From Blasia pusilla (Eukaryota > Marchantiophyta > Marchantiopsida > Blasiales): a DNA stretch of 64,000 nt. The position numbers and the translations under genes were made by a program. The stretch spans positions 55,242,001 to 55,306,000 of the forward strand of contig CM114272.1 of NCBI GenBank assembly GCA_050084515.1. Reading direction: 5' to 3'. The notes beneath the pieces are model-generated. The model was not told the origin of the DNA. It made no database searches and saw only the letters and a program-made list of their open reading frames with translations. This document shows, piece by piece, positions 55,641 through 64,000 of the stretch. Position 1 is the first letter of the stretch. Each line of letters opens with the position of its first letter.

Positions 55641-58040
55641 TCTCATTCTTTTATATGAATCATTCATGGACAACTTTCACTTTCTCCTCACATCCTCTTT
55701 TTTATATTTCCAATTTCCTTTGTTATTTTCCCCTCGAGGGTCATTTCGAGTGAGCTTTTTCTTGTTATGATAGCTCAAAAAATCTAGCCCTTTTGTCACC
55801 CAATGGATTTTCTAGTTTCTCTCACTTCTCTATTGGCACATATTTTTTCATCGGCTTACAAGGGTTTTGAATGCATGTTTTCGGTGTCTCCGTGCTTGAG
55901 GTGGCAGACACCGAAAGACATGATGAAGTCTATTTATTGGAATCAGTTTCTCCAGAGAGTAGCAATGGCCTCGAGGATTGGATTGGCATTCCTTTTTATA
56001 GGGTTATTCCTGTACTACGTTAAAGGTTTGCGAACGCTTTGTCGTTCTCCACATTTGCACCGGTAATTGCAATTTGTATCTGCAAGGCCTCAACGGGGAA
56101 CGTTCTCCGGAACCTCTTTGTTGGGGCATTTGTTTCCGTCTTTGTCACTTGTTCAAGCATATTCATGTCTGGTGCTTGTGCTTGGCACAGGTGGGAGATT
56201 AGGCTGGTGCGTTTCACAATCATTATTCTAACACGTTAAATCCATCCACTCTTTCAGCCACTAAAAGGAGCTTACATACTTCACCTAGCGACACATATCA
56301 ATTAACTATAGGTCGAAAAGAACCAGTGTCATCAGGAGGGATGGCATCCCTATAAGAGCATTCTCCCATAATAATATAAATTTAATGTTAATTCCTCCCA
56401 TGCATCTGTCTTACTCCTTTATACTTTATATTGCTACTTCTCCCTTGCCTATATTTGATATTTCATTAAGTGTTGTGCACCTACTTCCTTGAGCGTCAAT
56501 CTTGTGTGTCACAAAAGCTTCCGTTCATCAAGTCATGCTCTTTTTATTGATTTGCATCCAAACACACTCATATTAGCCACAATTTGGATAAAGTAGCCTT
56601 GATCTCGAGTCATCCTTCAAGCTCAACTGATCCACATGGGGTCAAATACCAACCTAAAACCTCTCTCCTCAACACAAGCAATTCATTCAAGGCTTGGGAC
56701 ACATTTCCTTGATAGTCTAAGGACCTAAAATGGTGTTAGGGCGGTTGGTAATCCTAGTTGGCCTATGGACCTCAAACAAGTCTCTAACCAGGACTCTAGA
56801 GTCCATATTTGAGTCATGGATCAAGGTCCAAGGTTGGTGTTTATAATAGGCTTACGTGGACTTGTCTTGCTATCAAAACCCCAATGCCAATCTCTCAAGA
56901 AACTTGAAGCAAGAGAGGTGCATCAAAGGCTCAACATGAGAAAGATGGCTTGAGAAAGCAATCTCTCCTTCTCTTATACCTTTAGAAAGAGGCAAAAAAC
57001 CCTTCCCCCAAAAATAACCCTCTCAATGGTAACCTACGCACATAGACTACTCAATGACAATTGCCTTCATCAACCAATCACCTAGCCCAAAATAGCAAAA
57101 ATGGGGAATCTTCCTAAATGACAATCTCAATGCAATGGAGTTGTCTCCAACCTCATCCAAAATCTTGGGATGAAGTCAGGCCCAACCAGTCGGTTCATCC
57201 TCTATGCTATCGATACGGTAGACCTCTACCTATCGTCTAACTAAGATGAAACATGGGATTTAGTTTCCAAATATCATTGGAGATCCTCCCCCTTATATAT
57301 AGTTCTAGAGATTCCCTCCCCCTCCCTACATCTAGGGAAGTCCTCTTGGGCCACTCCTTGTTGTCCTCAACACAACCATCATTCTGATAGTTTGGGCATG
57401 GTTTCTACTTTTTCCTTATGTTTCCAGTTGGTCAAAAACCCCCCAATCCATTTACGATTGATATAGCTTTGATTGGTTTCTCCTCGTGCATTTATCCGAA
57501 TCTTTAGAGCTTTAGAATGCGCTTCTTATGAGATTTCTTAAGATTTTAGGAAGACATATGTTTTTGGTTAACAGTCTCCTCTGCACGTTCACTTTGACTT
57601 CCTTTTAAAGCTCCTTGTAAAATAAGTCGAATTGAATTTTCTAAAGGCTTGGACTTAATGCCAATTTTAATTGATCTTGTAATAAATATGATACATAGCA
57701 AACACTTCACATGTATCTCCAATAGCATTTAAAAAATGCCCTTTAATATTTTCCTAGTTTCTGCTTGAGATTTTTTAAATAGCTTCTTCCTTGGTGGTTG
57801 CGCGCTATCTCCTTCCCACCAATATATAGAAACAAAGAGAAAAAGCCCTACAACATCTTTGCTCAATATTGGTAAAACCCAATATGGATGTAAGACAAAA
57901 TAAAAAGTAATGTAAAAAATACCAAAAGACTAAATTTTAAGTTGATATAAGCGTTTTCAAGTTATCAAAACATGACACAAAATTTCAAAATTTCAAAAAT
58001 TAGAACAAGCTCTTGAAAAAATCACTCTCTTATTACAAAT
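55641..58040. other. Intergenic DNA, nothing recognised
   Basis: Short open frames at 55803-56066 and 56039-56239 resemble no family. The rest is AT-rich and broken. Confidence 0.45.
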
Positions 58041-58041
58041 A

Positions 58042-58066
58042 CTAGTAAGGTGCCCGTGCGATGCAC
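58042..58066 (-). mobile_element. Helitron-like 3' end
   Basis: On the minus strand the sequence reads GTGCATCGCACGGGCACCTTA, then CTAG (58045-58042), then T. The short stem GTGC/GCAC with loop ATC precedes CTAG by the usual distance. It is the cleanest of the four Helitron-like termini in the window. If real, the element body lies to the right, in the AT-rich stretch beyond 58066. Confidence 0.6.
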
Positions 58067-58069
58067 AAA

Positions 58070-60109
58070 AAAAAAGAGTGTTTGAAGAGTTTTTGTTAGT
58101 GTATAGCCCGTGAAGGGAAGGGATTAATGATGTTGCATACAAATTCAATTTTTTTTCTTGCTGCCCATAACATGTGAAATATTTTCTTGCTCTCCGATTG
58201 CCACATGTTTACAGGGCCTTAAAAAATAGGTATCAATAATAGTTAAAAAAAAATTATGTTAAAATTTTGAGATTTTATTTCATTTGAAAATTAAAGTATA
58301 GTTTCCACTTTTTTAAATCTTAAAAGATTAAGAAAATTTCAGCTTTAAATAATACCCACCTCCCCTAAATAATTTCACTCCTCCGTAAAAGCTCGAACAA
58401 TAACTATTCTTCCCCTTCCACTCTTCCCACCAAAATAACCTTCACTAACCAAAATATTTCCTAATTTTAACTAACAAAATCATTTTCCTTTCCCAAAATA
58501 TCACATTTGAATTAATGCAATTATTTTTAAGAATAATCACGGTATTTATTTCAAATTTTAAATATAATTTCTATTTTCTAAAATCTTGGAAGAGTAATAA
58601 CATTTCACTCTTCTTAGTAATTACAATCCTCTATTCAAATTTAAATGATATCCCAATCCATAAAATTTAAACAAAATCTATTCCTTCTCTGTTAAAATTT
58701 ATTTTCTCTTTCCATCAAATATGAATTCAAGAATTTTTTTAAAATTATGGTTATTTATCAAAATTATTCTATTTTATTAATATTAATCATCACCCATTAT
58801 AATATTGAATAAATTATTAATTGACTAATATATATTCCACTCAAATCCCTATTGGTTCCTTTGTTCTTATCTATTTCTACCCATGTAATAGGGCTCAAGC
58901 AACACAATTCAAGGATATTTTGTTTATTTGTCTCACATGCATATGGGATCAAAATTATTAGATAGATATATTAAAAAATTTATTTATCTTACATAATATA
59001 TCTCCAAACATATATTTTATTTTGACTTTTTTCACAAAAATCTTCAAATAAAAAATTATATATCCTTTTGATAAAAATTAACCTTATCTTAACTTAAAAA
59101 TAAAAACTAAAAAAAAATTCTAAAATTTTATTTTAAGGATTTTATTTCTATTTAAATTCTTGGAAATTTTGAGAGTAATGTACCTTTTGGTAATACAAAA
59201 AAAACCTTTGGTTTTAATAAAACCAGAAATTGATTATACTGTGTTTAAAATAAAATAAAATAACTATTTTATCTCCCCTACCTTGTGGGCGGCCTACACC
59301 TTGTAGAAATTGTCTACTTGAAAATTTCCCTTGGCCCATATTGATTTTATTAGGAATTTATAATATTATCTCATATTAATATAAAATTTATTAATAAAAT
59401 AAAATAATCAGTTAATCAAAAATAAATTGATAGTGTAAATTTTAACTCTAGGATGTTTCTATTTTATTTTATCATTTTGAAAATTGGGTTTGGAGGTTGA
59501 AGAGGTTTACATCTTGATTTTCTAGTGACATACATATACTTGTGTGAGATCTTTTCGTTTTGATATTTTACGTGCCAATTATGAGTCCCAACTTCAAGAA
59601 CAAGAAATTATATACATCGCCAAACGCAACTTGCATCTACTCGTTATGACCTCAAACATGGAAAACCCCCAAAGTTTGAGTCATGTTCCAAGCTAGATTA
59701 TAGTGCCCTTGGTACCCTACTCTCGTGGGACTTGATAACATATATATAGGTTACTTTTTTTTTTCCCAATTTCATTTTCTGTTTATTCTTGTTGAAGTGA
59801 CTTGTCTTACCGCAATTCTCTCTAGCTAAATTTATTTTAGATGGATTTTACTTGTCTTATTATGGCTCTTATTCTAGCACTTTCACTTTATTAAAATTTA
59901 TTATGTTCTTTCTTGTCTTGTATGAAATATTTAGAACATCATTTCAAGGCCGCCAAACTATTTCTTAACCAAACCTCCAGTGATTTGGGTCTTATCAACT
60001 CTTTGAATTTGAATACTCTTTTATACTTCTCAATGTTCTTCATTAAACTTTCTTATATATTTTCTCCCTAATTTTCTTATATAAAAAACTTATTAATTTT
60101 TGTGCTTAA
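58070..60109. other. Very AT-rich DNA without genes
   Basis: Long runs of A and T with almost no open frames. It may be the body of the non-autonomous Helitron whose 3' end lies at 58042. No 5' TC end was identified. Confidence 0.5.
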
Positions 60110-60830
60110 TGCCATTAGACTAGTCCCTCTTCTCCTTGTGTGCAATTCTCTCCCAATGTTTTTTATGGCTTCCTTCATATCTTCTTCGTACTTATCTTCC
60201 CACTTTAGCATTCTTACATTGATTGACCTCTTTTGACACTTCTGTCATGGTAACTTGTGGTCAACGTCTTGGTCAAAATATATTTGAGGGAGACTAATGG
60301 CGTCTTGGATTCATAACAAGCTAACTTGCCTACTTCTTTTGGAGGGGTGGAGTAAATCTCCATAGTCACATATGCCTCGGTAGCTTTTGTAAGGAGTTGG
60401 GCGTTGGTAGCACCGATTACGACCTCAAGGTATCTCCAACAAGATGTACATATCTTAATGAATCACGTCGCTTATGTAGAGAAGGGGGATCTTTTATTCC
60501 AATAGATATCGAGATGTGCCCAAGCTCTTCTTCCTCACACTTCACAAGAAATTCTACCCCCTTTCAATTAATTTATTATGGAAGAGTTTGATTGACTTCA
60601 AGAGCAGATCTCTTAGAATTTGCACCAAATCAACTTTTTTAGCATTCTCTCAAGGCATCTTCTGATACTCATCATGCTTGTTTGCATTCATATGTGGGTA
60701 CTAGAGTGGGGGCATGGTTTACTGTAAATCCTCTTATTCTTCCATTTTGTCTTCCTCAAAGTATATTCTCAATAGTTGTGCGATTACGCCTTGGACTTTC
60801 CCATCCTTTTTTGCTAGGTGTGACGAATTG
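60110..60830 (+). repeat. Dispersed repeat, paralogue of 55250-55640
   Basis: Two blocks, about 60130-60250 and 60570-60830, match the 55-kb copy in order. About 300 bases between them have no counterpart there, so this copy carries an insertion or the other a deletion. Confidence 0.7.
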
Positions 60831-62050
60831 TGTATAAGGGGAGCCTATTGATGCACAAGATGTCCATGTTCTCCAATATGCATAAGATAGAGAAAGGACG
60901 TCCACACATAATGTGATCACAGAGACGGTAGCATTTGTGGCTCGTACTGTAAGGTACACCATTGGGCAAGAGGATCTTAATGTCTTATTTTCAATTTCAC
61001 AAACAACCTCTTGTGAAGAGTTGATGTGTTATGTCTCGAGATGGAGTCTGAATCTTAGGTGATGTGGTGGTTTCTGATCCAACATGTTCTAACTTGGTGT
61101 TTCGAGCAACACATTCCTTAAGGTGGACGGTCAAAGCAGCAACAAGAATCAAGGAGTTAAGTTGTGTTGTGGGACATGTGACCGATGGATTTATTCATTT
61201 TGTAGTGGAAGAATTTTGGGCATTTACATGTGTTTTTTGATACTTTCTAGAAAATATGTGCTCATCACTCCCTCGAGAATCATCACCATGCCTCTTCTTG
61301 TAGTTCTTCTCTCTCTATAGTCACTATTTATTTTTTGCAATGCATCTCAATGGCCTTATCACGTGCATAAACTTTGGTGTTGATATGTCAAACAAAAGTG
61401 GTGGGAATAGCTCACCTCATCATCTATTCACCTGCTTCCAACCACTAGATTAGATTTTTTTAGACCATTAATTGTGTGGGTATTTGTATTGGATAGTTAC
61501 CATTTTCATTCCATTGTGCATTTGTTGACTCCTCTTTTGGATGTTATTATTTTTCTTTGTCTTTTTTTGAGGTTTGTTACCATAATAATTTGGATTTTTC
61601 TTACCCTTTCCTCATGATTATCCTGAGTATTTCTTACCAATGGACAGGAAAGGAAGGTGGGCTAAGATAGAGCTATCGGGGCTCCTTTTTCTACTAAAAG
61701 TTGTGTCCGTTTCATTTGCCAATTACTCTTATCCATAACGGTCATGGCCAAGGAGCGCTTGATGACGGACTTGTGGGTCCTCCTTATCTCTTTCTGTTTA
61801 TTCCGTTAGGTCTCCATTAGTGGTCGTTTCTATACGCTACCTTATGACGTGTGTCATCAGACTGCTTCTTCCGTTTGCAGAAAAAGCTAATTCTGGAGTT
61901 TTGATAGGTAGCTCACGACATCTTGTCTTGTCCTACCATAAACGAGTGAATGGATCATAAAGTCACCATGTTTACGTCCTGACGCCACCAATCCCAATTA
62001 GGCTGAAGCTAACACACTCCCATTCGAGGAAAGCTACGAAAGATGGTGCC
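60831..62050. other. Intergenic DNA, nothing recognised
   Basis: The minus-strand frame 60756-60962 and plus-strand frame 61123-61320 are short and without family resemblance. Confidence 0.45.
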
Positions 62051-62054
62051 TTTG

Positions 62055-62630
62055 TTTTGTCTTCTATTACCCAAGTCTTGCTCTACAGGTACGGAAGCTA
62101 TGACGACCAGCTTCCATACCCAAAGTGTGCTTAAGAGAACGCTGTTCAACCGAAATCTACGGCTTTGTTTTGCTGAAAGATGGGCAATTTATCTTCTTCT
62201 GCAATTGGGTCTTCTCGCTCTAGAGTATTCAGTTTTCATGTCCCAAACTGATGAACAGAAGTAGTCACTTCGGTTCATCTGCAATGTATATATGAGAGTA
62301 TTATTTGAAACCTACAGCATTTTCCTTCTCTGCTGCCTCAGAATCGTCTCGCTTCTAGTGAGAGGTGTTCTTGTCCACACTATATTGAGGAAACACTCCT
62401 CTTCAACTAAAATCTTTAACTGTGTTGATAAAAGATCTTTCCCGCTGTGCCCTAATGCAACCAATCCCAACCTTTCCTCGAGCCCTCCCCAAACTGTGGA
62501 GAGATGATGTGCAGGATCTAGTCTTTTTCCTTCCTTCTGTCACGGAATCTCCTTCATCTATGTTTGACACCAGTTTCCACGTCCCAATTATGCTGATGAA
62601 AGCACTCCTGCTGAACTGAAATCTGTATGT
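62055..62630 (+). repeat. Three diverged direct repeats of about 80-100 bp
   Basis: Blocks at about 62055-62155, 62325-62412 and 62530-62628 end with a shared pattern: GAACGCTGTTCAACCGAAATCT, AACACTCCTCTTCAACTAAAATCT and GCACTCCTGCTGAACTGAAATCT. The first and third also share an ACGGAA...TTCCA(T/C) stretch. Spacing is irregular. Confidence 0.6.
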
Positions 62631-62639
62631 TCTTAGAGA

Positions 62640-63838
62640 CGCAGCCTTTTCATCCATCATATCACCCTCTCACCCCAGAGTTTAATCAATAAAGATTGTA
62701 AGGATTGTAAGATTGGGCATATCCTTAAGTCGGTCTTATTCTATGGTGCCCCAAATTTCAAGATGTTACAAAGACCGAAACTTCCCTCCTTTGCTGACTA
62801 GGGATGAAGCTCCACCTAGTTGTCAAGGGTAGAGCCCAAGAGGGCTTCAATGAGTGACAATAACATGGATTCGGCACATGGAAGATGATGGAGAGTGGAC
62901 TAGGGAAGTTGATTCTCGCAGACCTGGATTCGGCAGTTGCTGCAGCTACCTATCTCAACAAATCGACACCCACCTTACAAAAGCTTCACACTCTGCCACC
63001 ATTCCTCAGTGTTGCCTCATCCTTTGAAATCCCTGGGACGTTCTGAAGTTCATTGTTTCCTTCCTCAAACAATCTCCAAGGCTCTCTCCAAGTATTATTG
63101 AGCTCTCCAAGTATTCTTTTTAAGTGACTTTTAGGAAAGCGCCTACTCCTATTCTTGCAGCTGCAGAAATCTAGCTTCTCCAGACAAAAGTATGATCTCG
63201 ATTTGTGCATTTCCTCTTGCCAAAGCTCACAGCCAAGTCGTACTCCCCATCCCCTCGACTGCAATTCTGGTATTCACCATCAGAATTATAGCCAAAGCAC
63301 CATACAACCTCCGAAATGCAGCCACACCACTACAATCATCATCGACGCCAATTAATTGAACAGTCCTCACCCACAAAATGCATCCAAATAAAATAAATAG
63401 TATATCCACATCCCAACCAAACATCTCCATTTTTCAAACCCATGTCAAAATCTGATTTAGAACCCAGCGCCCACATATTCAGACCGACTCCAATAATCCA
63501 ACAATCTAAGCACTACTTTTTTCTCAAAATCTAGTTGCTTGGATTCTCTATAGGCCAATACGAATGGCCAATTTTATAAAGGCAGCATGTTGGGCCAGTT
63601 CCAGTATCTGTTGTGCCTCAACAGCCGCATTTTGATACTCATGAAATCTGCCCACAATCCTTTACAAACTAACTATCCCTGGAAAAAAAAACCACCAAGG
63701 CTGGGGTTCATTTGTACATCTTGGCCCAATCTTCACTCCTCACTTTGCACGGCTCCAAAAGGTGATGAAAAGCTTCTAACTCCAGAGGAACTGTGCATTT
63801 CCCCTGGAAAAGATAGTTCGAAGGACATACACCAAAGC
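62640..63838. other. No gene recognised; possibly a 3' untranslated region at its right end
   Basis: The minus-strand frame 62986-63264 resembles nothing. If the exon at 63839-63961 is real, the right part of this stretch would be its 3' untranslated region. Confidence 0.4.
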
Positions 63839-63961
63839 CTAGCCACCTTGTGAGAACCCCTCTTGAACATTCCTGCTGCCAGCAACCAGCATGCGCTCAT
63901 CTTTGAAATAAGCTTTCACAGAAATTAGCTGTGAATCTCTCCTCGTTGTATCGACAGAGCT
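63839..63961 (-). CDS. Possible terminal exon of a gene beyond the right edge
   Basis: On the minus strand an acceptor-like TATTAG (63962-63967) is followed by 40 codons and TAG. The peptide contains RRDSQLISVKAYFKDERML and ends NVQEGFSQGG. It has normal amino-acid composition and starts with no phase conflict. The family is not recognised, and the rest of the gene would lie past position 64000. This rests on one open exon and one splice site. Confidence 0.3.
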   Translation of the reverse strand, partial: SSVDTTRRDSQLISVKAYFKDERMLVAGSRNVQEGFSQGG

Positions 63962-64000
63962 CTAATAGCCATCTAACCAAAGTTGAACACTAATTACTCT

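Noticed and set aside
1-64000. tRNA, rRNA or organelle-derived genes
   Set aside because: I looked for conserved tRNA A- and B-box pairs and rRNA words and saw none. A covariance-model search would be needed to exclude them.

Overview
The window looks like nuclear DNA of a land plant. It holds three plant-type genes: a GDSL esterase/lipase with intron positions and catalytic blocks of the plant family, a fused bifunctional lysine-ketoglutarate reductase/saccharopine dehydrogenase (LKR/SDH), and a PHLOEM PROTEIN 2-LIKE A10 type membrane protein. Between them lie tens of kilobases of AT-rich DNA made of decayed transposons. I could not place the species. The divergence of the genes from the angiosperm proteins I remember hints at a non-flowering plant, but that is a guess.

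Layout. 1-5.05 kb: a Mutator-like element (MULE) whose transposase gene is still readable on the minus strand but is broken by four stop codons, all TAG. 5-21.4 kb: gene-poor, with dispersed and tandem repeats, a nearly perfect 247-bp tandem duplication, a hAT relic, a copia primer-binding-site remnant, a copia RNase H relic and microsatellites. 21.4-27 kb: a GC-richer island with the five-exon GDSL gene, flanked on both sides by local repeats. 27.4-33 kb: unassigned sequence, a Ty3/gypsy reverse transcriptase relic and a cluster of Helitron-like 3' ends. 34.28-45.30 kb: the complete LKR/SDH gene, which I resolve into 23 exons (1100 codons) with GT-AG introns and matching phases. 45.5-50 kb: AT-rich repeats, including a perfect 40-bp palindrome and a rearranged relative of the 7-kb repeat. 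50.1-53.7 kb: a small predicted membrane protein and the single-exon PP2-A10-like gene, both on the minus strand. 54.5-64 kb: repeats, very AT-rich DNA, a further Helitron-like end, and at the right edge perhaps the last exon of a gene lying outside the window.

The three main genes do not form a pathway together. LKR/SDH starts lysine breakdown, the GDSL protein is a predicted secreted ester hydrolase, and the PP2-A10-like protein has no established function. I found no CRISPR array, rRNA, tRNA or clearly new multi-gene system. The most interesting signals are in the transposon fraction: the all-TAG decay of the MULE with its AGCCGCC-rich intron, and the Helitron-terminus palindromes.
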